In this document: positions 1 through 8,223 of the stretch, piece by piece
How the letters are laid out: each line of letters opens with the position of its first letter
How positions within the stretch are numbered: position 1 is the first letter of the stretch
Position numbers and translations under genes: made by a program
Notes under the pieces: model-generated
The model's input: only the letters and a program-made list of their open reading frames with translations
Told to the model about the DNA's origin: nothing
The model's database searches: none
From: Allobosea sp.
GTDB lineage: Bacteria; Pseudomonadota; Alphaproteobacteria; Rhizobiales; Beijerinckiaceae
Assembly (NCBI RefSeq): GCF_030694325.1
Contig: NZ_JAUXYO010000207.1
Span: 1 to 48,425, forward strand
DNA: 48,425 nt
Direction of reading: 5' to 3'

Positions 1-269
1 TCATGGAGTTCGGCGCCTTCGTGAACTTCTTCGGCGCCAAGGACGGTCTCGTCCACATCTCCGAACTCGCCGCCGCCCGGGTCCAGAAGGTCTCGGACGT
101 CGTCAAGGAAGGCGACAAGGTCAAGGTCAAGTTCCTCGGCCAGGACGACCGCGGCAAGATCCGCCTCTCGATGAAGGTCGTCGACCAGGAGACCGGCGAG
201 GACCTGACCGAGAAGCTCAAGGCCCAGCGCGACGCCGAGAAGAGCCGCGAGAAGCAGTCGGCCGAGTAA
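1..269 (+). CDS. pnp: Polynucleotide phosphorylase, C-terminal fragment (S1 domain)
   Basis: This is the last 88 or so residues of a longer gene whose start lies outside the window. The visible protein is an S1 RNA-binding domain ([19 protein letters not shown], then a [18 protein letters not shown] strand pair) followed by a charged Lys/Glu/Arg-rich tail. That layout is the usual C-terminus of PNPase, the 3'-to-5' phosphorolytic exoribonuclease of mRNA decay. Ribosomal protein S1 and other S1-domain proteins could show the same fold, but the [12 protein letters not shown] wording and the short charged tail fit PNPase best. The ORF ends in TAA and is followed by a strong intrinsic terminator. 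Confidence 0.8.
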   Translation, partial: MEFGAFVNFFGAKDGLVHISELAAARVQKVSDVVKEGDKVKVKFLGQDDRGKIRLSMKVVDQETGEDLTEKLKAQRDAEKSREKQSAE

Positions 270-297
270 GTCGCCGCCTCACGCGACTCACGTAAAC

Positions 298-332
298 AGA
301 AGCCCCGCATCGCGAGATGCGGGGCTTCTTTC
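298..332 (+). terminator. Intrinsic terminator of pnp
   Basis: A perfect 14-bp stem (AGAAGCCCCGCATC paired with GATGCGGGGCTTCT) closes a GCGA tetraloop and is followed by a short T-rich tract. It lies 29 nt after the pnp stop codon, so it ends that transcript. The remaining gap up to 460 shows no convincing feature beyond the ribosome binding site of the next gene. Confidence 0.9.
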
Positions 333-460
333 GTTTGGGCTGGCCATCAGGGCGCTGCCCGTAGGCTCCGATGACAAATCGACGTGATTGTCAGCAGGTG
401 GCTCGCGGTCTGCAGCAAATCTCGATAGTCTAGACTTATCTTGTGCTGCCTGGAGGCCCC

Positions 461-1096
461 ATGCCTGCCCACACCGTGACCTCGCCAGAGCAGCTCGCAG
501 CGCTCTATCCCAACCCGGTCGCGCCAGCGTCGGTCCACAAGGAGATCGACCATGTCGACGGAAACTATGCCGCGCTGATCGCCGCCTCGCCGTTTTTCGT
601 GCTCGCGACGAACGGTCCGGAGGGGCTGGATTGTTCACCGCGCGGGGATCAGCCGGGCTTCGTCACGGTCCGGGACGCGAAAACGCTGCTGATTCCGGAT
701 CGAAAAGGCAATAACCGTCTGGATTCGTTGAAGAATATCCTGTTCGATCCGAGAATCGGAATGCTCTTCCTGATCCCCGGTTATGGGGAGACGCTGCGCG
801 TCAACGGAGTCGCGTCGCTTTCCGACGACCCTGAGTTGCGCGGGCGCTTCGAGATGGCCGGAAAGCTCCCGGCCTGCGTCATCGTGGTCGCGGTGGAGAG
901 CGTCTACTTCCAGTGCTCGCGCGCGATCGTGCGGGCCGAGCTGTGGAACGCGGAGCGGCATGTCGACCGCAGCACCGTGCCGAGCGCCGGCACGATCCTG
1001 CGCGACATCACGGCGCGCAACGCGGCGGTGGAGACCTTCGACGGCGAGGCTTACGACAGGGCGCTGCCGGAGCGGGTCAGGGCGACGCTGTATTGA
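461..1096 (+). CDS. Pyridoxamine 5'-phosphate oxidase-like FMN flavoprotein
   Basis: A 211-residue protein of the split-barrel FMN-binding PPOX superfamily. It resembles the MSMEG_1061-type branch: an N-terminal helix region, then the barrel strand FFVLATNGPEGLDCSPRGD, and the core GNNRLDSLKNILFDPRIGMLFLIPG with GETLRVNG. These are the strands that hold FMN in the family. The true PdxH C-terminal motif is absent, so pyridoxal phosphate synthesis should not be assumed; the substrate is unknown. I start it at the ATG at 461 because GGAGG lies 4 nt upstream; the ORF-track start at 443 has no such site. It converges with the kinase gene across a palindromic repeat pair. Confidence 0.8.
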   Translation: MPAHTVTSPEQLAALYPNPVAPASVHKEIDHVDGNYAALIAASPFFVLATNGPEGLDCSPRGDQPGFVTVRDAKTLLIPDRKGNNRLDSLKNILFDPRIGMLFLIPGYGETLRVNGVASLSDDPELRGRFEMAGKLPACVIVVAVESVYFQCSRAIVRAELWNAERHVDRSTVPSAGTILRDITARNAAVETFDGEAYDRALPERVRATLY

Positions 1097-1107
1097 GGGG
1101 GCGTCTT

Positions 1108-1159
1108 CCTTCTCCCCTCGGGGGAGAAGGTGGCACGGCGAAGCCGTGACGGATGAGGG
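1108..1159 (+). repeat. Palindromic intergenic repeat, copy A
   Basis: The unit begins with a 10-bp stem, CCTTCTCCCC, TCG loop, GGGGAGAAGG, followed by a second small hairpin (CACGGCGAAGCCGTG) and the conserved tail ACGGATGAGGG. An inverted copy lies at 1205-1252. The design (constant stem, variable small hairpin, constant tail) is like REP-type elements common in rhizobial genomes. It sits just after the stop codon of the flavoprotein gene. Confidence 0.8.
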
Positions 1160-1204
1160 CAGACCCTCTCCCGAAAACAAGAAAGGGCCGCTCGCGCGAC
1201 CCTT

Positions 1205-1252
1205 CCCTCATCCGTCTGCTGCGCAGACACCTTCTCCCCCAAGGGGAGAAGG
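1205..1252 (-). repeat. Palindromic intergenic repeat, copy B (inverted)
   Basis: Read on the minus strand, this repeats copy A: CCTTCTCCCC, TTG loop, GGGGAGAAGG, a different small hairpin (GTCTGCGCAGCAGAC), then ACGGATGAGGG. It starts 5 nt beyond the stop codon of the minus-strand kinase. The two copies point toward each other, so the whole segment could fold as one long hairpin in either transcript and act as a two-way transcript end. Confidence 0.8.
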
Positions 1253-1257
1253 AAAGC

Positions 1258-2256
1258 TCACAGCAGCCCTTCGTTCCCCGCGAGCACCTTCAGGTTCACG
1301 TCCGGCCGGGCGCCGACATGGCTGATGATCTCGGCTGCGGCGAGCGCGCCGAGCCGCAGCGAGTCGCGCACCTCGCGGCCCGAGGTCAGGCCGAACAGGA
1401 AGCCGGCTGCGAAGAGATCGCCCGCGCCGGTGGCATCGACCAGGCGCTCGATCGGGAATACCGGCTCCTCGATCACGCCATCGGGGGTGACCGCCAGCGC
1501 GCCCTTCTCCGAGCGGGTGACGACGGCGAGGATGTTCTCCTGGCGCAGCGCCGCCAGCGCGTCCTCGAAGGCCGAAGCCTGGTAGAGGCTCTTCAGCTCG
1601 TGCTCGTTGGCAAAGACGATGTCGACCATGCGGTTGCGGATCAGCCCGACGAACTCGTCGCGGTAGCGGTCGACGCAGAAGGAATCCGACAGGGTGATCG
1701 CGACCTTGCCGCCCGCCTTGTGGGCAATCTCGGAGGCCTTGCGGAAGGCGTCCTTGGCGGCCGGCGGATCCCAGAGATAGCCCTCGAGATAGATGATGTC
1801 GGCATTCTCGACCGCCTTGGCGTCGACATCGGCGACGCCAAGGCCCTGGCAGGCGCCGAGATAGGTGTTCATCGTGCGCTCGCCATCCGGGGTCACGATG
1901 ATGAAGGAGCGGGCGGTGGCGGGCCCTTCCGTCGCGGCGGGCGTGTCGAAGGCGACGCCGAGCGAGGTCAGATCATGCCGATAGAGCTTGCCGAGCTCGT
2001 CGGCCTTGACCTTGCCGATGAAGGCCCCCTTGCCGCCGAAGGAGGCGAGGCCGGCGATGGTGTTGGCGGCCGAGCCGCCCGAGATGACCTTGCCGGGACC
2101 CATGGCTGCGTACAGGGATTCGGCACGGGCCTCGTCGATCAGCGCCATCGCGCCCTTGGTCAGGCCGTGCTTCGCCAGAAAATCCTCTTCCGCCGCCGCG
2201 ATGACGTCGACGATGGCGTTGCCGAGGGCGAGAACGTCGGTGCGCGTGCTGGTCAT
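1258..2256 (-). CDS. Adenosine kinase-like PfkB family sugar/nucleoside kinase
   Basis: A 332-residue PfkB (ribokinase) family kinase, which phosphorylates a sugar or nucleoside with ATP in the cytoplasm. The N-terminal substrate motif GNAIVDVIA, the glycine pair in ISGGSAANT and the C-terminal signature VDATGAGDLFAAGF (anion hole and catalytic Asp) are all present. Full-length alphaproteobacterial relatives with this N-terminus are usually named adenosine kinase, which would recycle adenosine to AMP, but the specificity is inferred and ribokinase or fructokinase activity cannot be excluded. The gene is separated by 82 nt from the upstream XRE-regulator gene on the same strand, so co-transcription is possible. 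Confidence 0.85.
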   Translation of the reverse strand: MTSTRTDVLALGNAIVDVIAAAEEDFLAKHGLTKGAMALIDEARAESLYAAMGPGKVISGGSAANTIAGLASFGGKGAFIGKVKADELGKLYRHDLTSLGVAFDTPAATEGPATARSFIIVTPDGERTMNTYLGACQGLGVADVDAKAVENADIIYLEGYLWDPPAAKDAFRKASEIAHKAGGKVAITLSDSFCVDRYRDEFVGLIRNRMVDIVFANEHELKSLYQASAFEDALAALRQENILAVVTRSEKGALAVTPDGVIEEPVFPIERLVDATGAGDLFAAGFLFGLTSGREVRDSLRLGALAAAEIISHVGARPDVNLKVLAGNEGLL

Positions 2257-2338
2257 GAGAAGCCCGTTGCTGTTCGGAAAGGGATGTCGGAAGGGAAAGC
2301 GCGTGTGGCGCGGCCTGTCGCATCCATGACGATGCGGG

Positions 2339-2725
2339 TCAAGCCGTGCCCCGGGAGCGGCTGCGCCGAAGCAGGGCGTCGTCCAGCACCGTCGAGAGGC
2401 GCGCGAGGTCGTCGCCGTCGAGTTCGCCGATGTCGCGGGCGAGCCGGTTCGCCACCAGGGTCGCCTCCGGCTCGAGGCCGGCGGTGTCGATGACGACCCG
2501 CGGATGCGACAGATCGGCGAGCCGAACCAGCTCGTCCGCCTCGTCCCAGATCACCCCGAGCACATGGATGACGCCCTGGATCAAGGTGAAGGTCGGACGG
2601 CCGCGCTTGCCGTGCTCGAGCGCCGAGAGATAGGCGGGAGTGACGCCGAGCACGCCGGCCATTTCCGCCAGGGTCATCCCGCGCTGCTCCCGCAGCGCGC
2701 GCACGCGCTGTCCGAACGGGGTCAC
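2339..2725 (-). CDS. XRE-family helix-turn-helix regulator
   Basis: A 128-residue protein with a Cro/C1-type helix-turn-helix over about residues 5-60 (RVRALREQRGMTLAEMAGVLGVTPAYLSALEHGKRG). The rest, about 65 residues, is helical and acidic with no ligand domain I recognise. Its start codon overlaps the stop of the smr gene by 4 bp (ATGA), so the two are translationally coupled. The target is unknown; autoregulation of its own operon is a common pattern for such proteins but is not shown here. Confidence 0.85.
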   Translation of the reverse strand: MTPFGQRVRALREQRGMTLAEMAGVLGVTPAYLSALEHGKRGRPTFTLIQGVIHVLGVIWDEADELVRLADLSHPRVVIDTAGLEPEATLVANRLARDIGELDGDDLARLSTVLDDALLRRSRSRGTA

Positions 2726-3285
2726 GGCCCGGCCTCGCGGGCGCGGCGCAGCCGGACATAGAGCGCGCCCGAGCCGCCATGTCGCTGCTGCGCTTCCTCG
2801 AAACCAACGACGAGCGGGCGCAGATCAGGCAATCGCAGCCAGTGCGGCACGACACGGCGCAGCACGCCGCGCTCCTCGCCGAAGAGCGTCGTGCCGGCCG
2901 CGCCCTTTCCGGTCACCACCAATGCGAGCCGCGTGCCCCGTCCCTGTTCGCGGCGCAGGAAGGCCCTTAGCGCCAGATGCGCCTCGTCCTGCCGCATGCC
3001 ATGGAGATCGATGACCGCCTCGACGCCCTGCTGACCACGCCGGAGCTGCGTCCGCAGCCGGTTCTCCAGCGGCGCCAGTGGCGGTGGGGCGGGCTTTCCC
3101 GGGGATGGACGCCCCAGGGCGGCACCCGCCGCGGGCTGCGGCTCCTCGGGGCTGGCCTGCGGCGCTGACGGAGGAGGTTCCGGCTCGACCGGCGCCCGGC
3201 CTGGCAGCGGCGTCACCGAACGCGCGACCTGGCGCCAGAGCGCGAGATCGGCCTCCGACAATGTCCGCCCCCGCCGCGACCGCAT
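2722..3285 (-). CDS. Smr-domain protein (MutS2-type small nuclease domain)
   Basis: A 187-residue protein. Residues about 30-75 form a Pro/Ala-rich low-complexity linker; residues about 90-180 form an Smr domain with the hallmark DLHGM motif and the downstream GKG (VVTGKGAAG) glycine loop. Stand-alone Smr proteins have DNA-nicking or RNA endonuclease activity in characterised relatives such as E. coli SmrA and SmrB; which nucleic acid is cut here is not known. It begins 2 nt after the mltA stop and ends overlapping the XRE gene, so it sits in the middle of a tightly packed operon. Confidence 0.88.
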   Translation of the reverse strand: MRSRRGRTLSEADLALWRQVARSVTPLPGRAPVEPEPPPSAPQASPEEPQPAAGAALGRPSPGKPAPPPLAPLENRLRTQLRRGQQGVEAVIDLHGMRQDEAHLALRAFLRREQGRGTRLALVVTGKGAAGTTLFGEERGVLRRVVPHWLRLPDLRPLVVGFEEAQQRHGGSGALYVRLRRAREAGP

Positions 3286-3287
3286 CG

Positions 3288-4466
3288 CTAAGGCCGGACG
3301 TCGCGCGGCCAGAGGACGATGAAATCGACCGGATGGCGGATCAGCCCGGCACGGTGGCCGGCCGCAGCGCCCGAGCCGACGAAGAGATCGAGCCGGGCCG
3401 GGCCCAGAATGGCTGACCCGGTGTCCTGTGCCAGCATCAGGCGCGTCAGCCGCTCCTCGCCACCCGCCTCGCCCGGCACGGTCGCATCGATCCAGACCGG
3501 CAGGCCATAGGGCCAGATGCCGCGGTCGATGGCGATGCTGCGCAGCGGCGTCAGCGGCAGGCCCGCCCCACCGATCGGCCCGCTCTCGGACGGAAGGTCG
3601 TCGCGGCGGGCGAAGAAGACGAAGGAGCGGTTGAGCCGGATCAGGTCCCGTGCGAAGTCGGTATCGGCCTTCAGCCGCGCCACGAGGACGTCCATGGTCA
3701 TCTGCGCGGGCGGGATGGCCTCGCGCTGGCTCAGGACGCGGCCGAGCGAGGTGTAGGCATGGCCGTTGCGGCCGGCATAGACCAGCCGCGTCACGCGTCC
3801 GTCGGGCAGGCGGATGCGGCCCGAGCCCTGGACCTGCAAGACGAAGCGATCGACGGGATCGCGCATCCAGAGGATCTCCAGGCCACGCCCGTCCAGCGCA
3901 CCGGTCTCGATCGCCGTGCGGTCCGGGAAGGGCTCGAGCCCGCCTTTCGTCCGGCGGGCGGCCGACAGAGCGGCATCGAGGCCGGGCCAGTCATCTCCCG
4001 GCATGCGGGTGACCAGCTCCGGGGGGCGACCGTAGAGGGGAGTCGGAAAATCGGCGCAACGGCTGAGCGCGCCCTCGAATTCGGGCTCGAAATAGCCGGT
4101 CATGAAGCCGGTCGCTTCCGGGGCCGAGCGAATCCGCCAAAAGCCGAATTTCGTTTCGAAGAACTGTCTGGCCGCCACGGCGCTCACCGGGGCGGAGGCC
4201 TGCAGGCGTTGTGCGTCGGCGCAGGCGGCCAGGAGAGCGGGCGGAACAGGAACGGCGGCGCGCAGAGGCGGCTCGGCCTGGCAGCCGGCGGCGAAAAGCG
4301 AAAGAACGATGCGGTGATCGTCACTGGCCCAGCCTTGCACCTGGGCGGGTGTCAGAGGCTCGGCGCGAGCCCCGTGAGGCAGAGGGGGAGGCGTCATCGC
4401 CATCGCGGTCAGGGATGTCGCGCAGGCCGCGAGCAGCGCCAGTGCGAGACCGGCGCCACGGATCAC
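3288..4466 (-). CDS. mltA: Membrane-bound lytic murein transglycosylase A
   Basis: A 392-residue MltA homologue, which cleaves the glycan strands of peptidoglycan to form 1,6-anhydromuropeptides at the outer membrane. The N-terminus is a signal peptide with a possible lipobox (LAAC, Cys about residue 15), as in E. coli MltA. The MltA-specific region (GFMTGYFEPEFEG), the double-psi barrel segment (VQGSGRIRLPDGR) and the 3D domain with the catalytic Asp motif (AQDTGSAI) are all visible, and the length is normal. Its start overlaps the stop of the Tim44-like gene by 4 bp. Confidence 0.93.
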   Translation of the reverse strand: MIRGAGLALALLAACATSLTAMAMTPPPLPHGARAEPLTPAQVQGWASDDHRIVLSLFAAGCQAEPPLRAAVPVPPALLAACADAQRLQASAPVSAVAARQFFETKFGFWRIRSAPEATGFMTGYFEPEFEGALSRCADFPTPLYGRPPELVTRMPGDDWPGLDAALSAARRTKGGLEPFPDRTAIETGALDGRGLEILWMRDPVDRFVLQVQGSGRIRLPDGRVTRLVYAGRNGHAYTSLGRVLSQREAIPPAQMTMDVLVARLKADTDFARDLIRLNRSFVFFARRDDLPSESGPIGGAGLPLTPLRSIAIDRGIWPYGLPVWIDATVPGEAGGEERLTRLMLAQDTGSAILGPARLDLFVGSGAAAGHRAGLIRHPVDFIVLWPRDVRP

Positions 4467-5188
4467 GCGGCGGATTCGGTCGCAACCAGGAGCCAGTTGG
4501 GATCGCGGCTGCCGAGCTGGCGCGAGAAGGTCCAGATATCGTTGACCTCGGAGACCGCCTCGGCGCTGCCGTCGACCACATTGCCCTGGGCGTCTCGCGT
4601 CACGCTGATCAGTTGCGAGACGAACGCGATGGTGACCTGGGCCGTCTTGCCCTTGACGTCGACCGCGACGATGTCGGCCTTGTCGATCGAGACAAAGCTG
4701 GACTCCGCCTTTTCGCCGCGCTTCTCGCGCTCGGTGATGGCCTGCTCGAAGCCCTCATAGACCTCCTTGGCGAGCAGGCCCTTCAGCATCTTGCGGTCGC
4801 CGCGGGCGAACGCGGTGACGATCGTCTCATAGGCGGCCTTGGCACCACCGAGGAACTCGCGCGGATCGAAGCCCGGCTCCTGCTTGATGATGGCCTCGAT
4901 GCCGGCGAGAATCGGCGAGCCTTCCGGCGCGATGTCCTTGAAGCGCTCGGCCACCGGCGCGGTCGCGGCCGGATCATTGGCGGCGCCGGGCAGACGGATG
5001 ACATTGTCGCGACGCGCATCGGCAGGCGCGGCCTGATCGGGCCGGATCGGCGTCTCGCGACGGGAAAACGGGTCGGTCGGCGGCTGCTCGCTGCCGGTCT
5101 TCTGGCCCAGGACCGAGCGCAGCTTCCAGGCGACGAAAACGGCCAGAGCCAGGAAGACCAGAGTCGTCATGTCGAAGGAATTTTGCAT
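4463..5188 (-). CDS. Tim44/TimA family membrane-anchored protein
   Basis: A 241-residue protein: one N-terminal transmembrane helix (about residues 6-24, TTLVFLALAVFVAWKL), a polar linker to about residue 95, then a Tim44-like domain to the end. Mitochondrial Tim44 recruits Hsp70 to the TIM23 translocase; the bacterial homologues (TimA) are inner-membrane proteins whose role is not settled. I choose the ATG at 5188 because alphaproteobacterial homologues begin with this short stretch before the helix; the longer ORF to 5332 adds 48 residues that look non-coding. It heads the run Tim44-like, mltA, smr, XRE. SecB is encoded divergently, which fits an export theme. Confidence 0.85.
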   Translation of the reverse strand: MQNSFDMTTLVFLALAVFVAWKLRSVLGQKTGSEQPPTDPFSRRETPIRPDQAAPADARRDNVIRLPGAANDPAATAPVAERFKDIAPEGSPILAGIEAIIKQEPGFDPREFLGGAKAAYETIVTAFARGDRKMLKGLLAKEVYEGFEQAITEREKRGEKAESSFVSIDKADIVAVDVKGKTAQVTIAFVSQLISVTRDAQGNVVDGSAEAVSEVNDIWTFSRQLGSRDPNWLLVATESAA

Positions 5189-5433
5189 CGAAAGCTGACC
5201 CGAGGCTCCAGTCGTATTGCAGGACCAGCATCTCCACGCGGGAGCGCCGTCACGCGTCATATGGTGACCTAGGCTCGTAACATCCACCCCCCTGCTTGTG
5301 AAGGCGAGTTCTTGTGCGGCGCTTTGGACCATGATAGCCGACGCCCGCGCCGTTGCGTGAGTGCAGAGCGCAGTCCAAGGCCTCCGGACGGGTGCGGACT
5401 TCCCGAGACAGCCAGCCAGAAGCGATGGGACCG

Positions 5434-5931
5434 ATGGCCAACGAATTTCCCAACGGCAACGGCAACGGTGCCGCAGACGCAGCGCCGAGCATGAGCGCCC
5501 TGATCCAGTACACCAAGGATTTCTCCTTCGAGAACCCGAAGGCGCCGCGCGCGCTCGGCCAGCAGCAGGCCCAGGAAGGCCCGCAGATGTCGCTGCAGGT
5601 CAACGTCTCCAGCAGCGCGCTGGGCGAGAACGACTACGAGACCGTGCTCCAGCTCGAGGGCAAGGCCGAACTCAATGGCGAGATGCTGTTCGCCTTCGAT
5701 CTCAGCTATGGCGGCGTGTTCCGACTTTTGAACATTCCGCAGGAGCACATCCATCCCGTGCTCGTGATCGACTGCGCCCGCCTGCTGTTCCCCTTCGCCC
5801 GCCAGATCATCGCGGAAGCGGTGCAGGGCGGCGGCTTCCCGCCCTTCTATGTGCCGTCGATCGACTTCGCGGCGCTGTATCAGCAGCGGCTGCAGGAGTT
5901 TCAGTCGCAGCAGGGTGCCCCGCTCGCCTGA
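5434..5931 (+). CDS. secB: Protein-export chaperone SecB
   Basis: A 165-residue SecB, the tetrameric cytoplasmic chaperone that keeps preproteins unfolded and passes them to SecA. The core is clear: LIQYTKDFSFENPKAP, the acidic strand ending ELNGEMLFAFDLSYGGVF, and the C-terminal IDCARLLFPFARQIIAEAVQGGGFPPF, which is highly conserved in SecB. The extra N-terminal Asn/Gly run is typical of alphaproteobacteria. The start is either 5434 (MANEF) or 5425 (MGPMANEF); I prefer 5434, with GGGA just upstream. It is divergent from the Tim44-like gene across a 245-nt gap in which I cannot identify a convincing promoter, and is followed by a strong terminator. Confidence 0.93.
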   Translation: MANEFPNGNGNGAADAAPSMSALIQYTKDFSFENPKAPRALGQQQAQEGPQMSLQVNVSSSALGENDYETVLQLEGKAELNGEMLFAFDLSYGGVFRLLNIPQEHIHPVLVIDCARLLFPFARQIIAEAVQGGGFPPFYVPSIDFAALYQQRLQEFQSQQGAPLA

Positions 5932-5955
5932 GCCGCGAGCAACGCCGTGACGACC

Positions 5956-5979
5956 AAGGGCCCTGCGGGGCCCTTTTTC
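5956..5979 (+). terminator. Intrinsic terminator of secB
   Basis: An 8-bp perfect stem (AAGGGCCC with GGGCCCTT) around a TGCG loop, followed directly by a T run. It lies 24 nt after the secB stop, which separates secB transcription from the TerC-family gene. Confidence 0.88.
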
Positions 5980-6016
5980 GTTGCGCCCCACGCGCATTCC
6001 CGACAGGTTGCCTTGC

Positions 6017-6046
6017 AGGGGTCGCCATTGCTCGCCACCGACCCCT
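6017..6046 (+). other. Leader hairpin upstream of the TerC-family gene
   Basis: An 8-bp perfect inverted repeat, AGGGGTCG and CGACCCCT, encloses a 14-nt loop and is followed by TTAAT. It lies in the 124-nt stretch between the secB terminator and the TerC-family start. TerC genes are often preceded by the manganese-sensing yybP-ykoY riboswitch, but I do not see that element's conserved core here, so I record only the hairpin. Confidence 0.4.
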
Positions 6047-6103
6047 TTAATCCCGACGGATGGCCGAGCGCCGCCCGCCGGGCGTGCCATTGCCGGAGAA
6101 CCG

Positions 6104-6847
6104 ATGGACTATCTCCTGACACTCGCCGCTGATCCCGCCGTCTGGGCAGCGCTCGGCGCCCTGATCGCCATGGAGGTCGTCCTCGGCATCGACAACCTGA
6201 TCTTCATCTCGATCCTGACCAACAAGCTACCGCAGGAGCAGCGCTCGCGCGGGCGCAAGATCGGTATCGGTCTGGCGCTGTTCCTGCGGCTCGCCCTGCT
6301 CGGCACGGTCGCGATCATCGTGCAGCTGACCGCGCCGATCTTCTCGGTCTTCGGCAAGGCCTTCTCCTGGCGCGACCTGATCCTGATCGGCGGCGGGCTG
6401 TTTCTGGTCTGGAAGGCGACCGTCGAAATCCACCACAAGGTCGATCCCAATCACGGGCCGGACGTGTTCGACGGCGGCCGGGCCGCAGCGGTCACCTTCG
6501 GCGGCGTGATCTTCCAGATCCTGCTGCTCGACCTGGTCTTCTCGATCGATTCGATCATCACCGCGGTCGGCATGACCGACCATATCCCGGTCATGGTCAT
6601 CGCCGTCATCGTCGCCGTGCTGGTCATGCTGCTGGCGGCCGACCCGCTGGCGCTGTTCATCGAGCGGAACCCGACCATCGTCATGCTGGCGCTGGGCTTC
6701 CTGCTGATGATCGGCGGGATGCTGATCGCAGAAGGCTTCGGCGCGCATGTGCCCAAGGGCTACATCTATGCGGCGATGGCGTTCTCGGCGACGGTCGAGG
6801 CGCTCAATATGGCGTCACGCCGGGCTTTGCGCCGCAAAGGCGAATGA
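6104..6847 (+). CDS. TerC family integral membrane protein
   Basis: A 247-residue inner-membrane protein with about seven hydrophobic segments. The family signature is present twice in related form: [16 protein letters not shown] near the N-terminus and [17 protein letters not shown] in the middle, each with acidic residues inside the membrane as in TerC/Alx metal-ion exporters. Characterised relatives export manganese or take part in metal loading of secreted proteins; the substrate here is inferred only. The ATG at 6104 has GGAGAA close upstream, while the longer ORF start at 5981 runs through the terminator region. The gene converges with dnaQ, leaving 6 nt between stop codons. Confidence 0.88.
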   Translation: MDYLLTLAADPAVWAALGALIAMEVVLGIDNLIFISILTNKLPQEQRSRGRKIGIGLALFLRLALLGTVAIIVQLTAPIFSVFGKAFSWRDLILIGGGLFLVWKATVEIHHKVDPNHGPDVFDGGRAAAVTFGGVIFQILLLDLVFSIDSIITAVGMTDHIPVMVIAVIVAVLVMLLAADPLALFIERNPTIVMLALGFLLMIGGMLIAEGFGAHVPKGYIYAAMAFSATVEALNMASRRALRRKGE

Positions 6848-6853
6848 TGAGGT

Positions 6854-7561
6854 TCAGGCCTCCTCGGCGATGCCGAGATAGCCGCGCCAGAGCTGGTTCT
6901 TGCCGAGCGAGCGGATGAAGGTCTCGTGAGCGGCGATCGCCGCCTCGTCCAGCCGCGGCTGCAGCGGGCGCTGGCGCTGCGGCCGCTCGATCCGGATCGG
7001 CACATGGCCGCTGCCGCCGGCCGCCCCGGCCCCCAGCCCCAGCGACGCCTGCTTGCCGCCGATCAGCTCGATATAGACCTCGGCCAGGATCTCGGCGTCG
7101 AGCAGCGCGCCGTGGCGGGTGCGGCGGCTGTTGTCGATCCCGTAGCGCGTGCACAGCGCATCGAGGCTGTTGGAGGCGCCCGGATGCTTGCGGCGGGCCA
7201 TGGAGAGCGTGTCGACGACCAGCGATGACTCGATCGGCGGCCGGCCGATGCGCTTGAACTCCATGTTCAGGAAACCGACATCGAAGGCGGCGTTGTGGAT
7301 CACCAGACGGGCGCCATCGATGAACCCGGCGAACTCGTCGGCGATGGCCGCGAAGACCGGCTGCGGCGCGAGGAAAGCGTCCGACAGGCCGTGGACCTTG
7401 AAGGCGCCCTCGGACATCGGCCGCTCGGGATTGATGTATTTGTGGAAGCTGCGCCCGGTCGGGCAGTGGTTGACGAGCTCGACGCAGCCGATCTCGACGA
7501 CGCGGTCGCCACCTAGCGCCTCGACGCCGGTGGTCTCGGTATCGAGAACGATTTCACGCAT
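6854..7561 (-). CDS. dnaQ: DNA polymerase III epsilon subunit (3'-5' proofreading exonuclease)
   Basis: A 235-residue DEDDh exonuclease. Exo I (DTETTG, residues about 6-11), Exo II ([14 protein letters not shown]) and Exo III ([15 protein letters not shown] with the catalytic His and Asp) are complete, and the C-terminal region that contacts the polymerase alpha subunit follows a Gly/Ala-rich linker. The protein proofreads errors made by DNA polymerase III. The start is [12 protein letters not shown]; the longer ORF adds 55 non-conserved residues read from coaE. It overlaps the end of coaE by 8 bp, and coaE-dnaQ beside the origin is a typical alphaproteobacterial arrangement. Confidence 0.95.
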   Translation of the reverse strand: MREIVLDTETTGVEALGGDRVVEIGCVELVNHCPTGRSFHKYINPERPMSEGAFKVHGLSDAFLAPQPVFAAIADEFAGFIDGARLVIHNAAFDVGFLNMEFKRIGRPPIESSLVVDTLSMARRKHPGASNSLDALCTRYGIDNSRRTRHGALLDAEILAEVYIELIGGKQASLGLGAGAAGGSGHVPIRIERPQRQRPLQPRLDEAAIAAHETFIRSLGKNQLWRGYLGIAEEA

Positions 7562-8180
7562 GGTCGTCGGTCCACCCTCGCCCGCCCCGGCCCGGGCGCC
7601 CGGCCAGCGCAGCCAGGATAGACCCGACCTGCCGGCCCGCCGCCACAACGCCGCGCGACGTGTCCACAATGAAATGGGCCCGCGTGCGCTTCCGCGCATC
7701 CGGTATCTGCCGGGCCAGGATCGCATCGAGCCGCTCGGCGGTCATCCCCGGCCGGGCCAGCACGCGCGCGCGCTGCACCTCGGCCGGGGCGCTGACGACG
7801 AGGATCGCGTCGCAGCGCCCCTCTCCGCCCGTCTCCAGGAGCAGCGGCACGTCGAGCACCGCGAGGCCCTGCCCTCTCTCCCGGCAACGGCGCAGGAAGG
7901 CCTCCTCCTCCTCGCGTACCAGCGGGTGGATGATCGCCTCCAGCCGCGCCAGCGCCTCCGGCTGGCCCAGCACGGCGGCTGAGAGGCGCGGCCGATCGAC
8001 GGCGCCGTCACGGACGGCGTCGGGAAAAGCCGCCGCGATCAGGGGGACGGCCCGGCTGCGATAGAGCGCATGGACGCTGGCATCGGCATCGTGGACCGGA
8101 ATGCCGCGCGCCTGGAACAAGGCGGCAGTGGTCGACTTGCCCATGCCGATCGAGCCGGTCAGGCCGAGGATGAAGGTCAT
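7554..8180 (-). CDS. coaE: Dephospho-CoA kinase
   Basis: A 208-residue P-loop kinase that carries out the last step of coenzyme A synthesis, phosphorylating the ribose 3'-OH of dephospho-CoA. The Walker A motif [12 protein letters not shown] (residues about 6-17), the [10 protein letters not shown] motif, the HPLVRE segment and [12 protein letters not shown] are characteristic of CoaE. The start at 8180 gives [10 protein letters not shown], the expected N-terminus; the longer ORF adds 54 residues unlike any CoaE. The end overlaps dnaQ by 8 bp and the start is 43 nt from the aroE stop, so it is part of the minus-strand run leading away from the origin. Confidence 0.95.
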   Translation of the reverse strand: MTFILGLTGSIGMGKSTTAALFQARGIPVHDADASVHALYRSRAVPLIAAAFPDAVRDGAVDRPRLSAAVLGQPEALARLEAIIHPLVREEEEAFLRRCRERGQGLAVLDVPLLLETGGEGRCDAILVVSAPAEVQRARVLARPGMTAERLDAILARQIPDARKRTRAHFIVDTSRGVVAAGRQVGSILAALAGRPGRGGRGWTDDHA

Positions 8181-8223
8181 GGCATGCCGCGTCCCGGAGC
8201 CCGACGAAGGCTCGCCCTGCGAA

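Noticed and set aside
1153-2493. 446-codon plus-strand ORF opposite the kinase gene
   Set aside because: It reads through the palindromic repeat and antisense to a complete PfkB kinase.
5980-6103. yybP-ykoY manganese riboswitch before the TerC-family gene
   Set aside because: A hairpin is present, but I cannot find the conserved two-loop core of the element.
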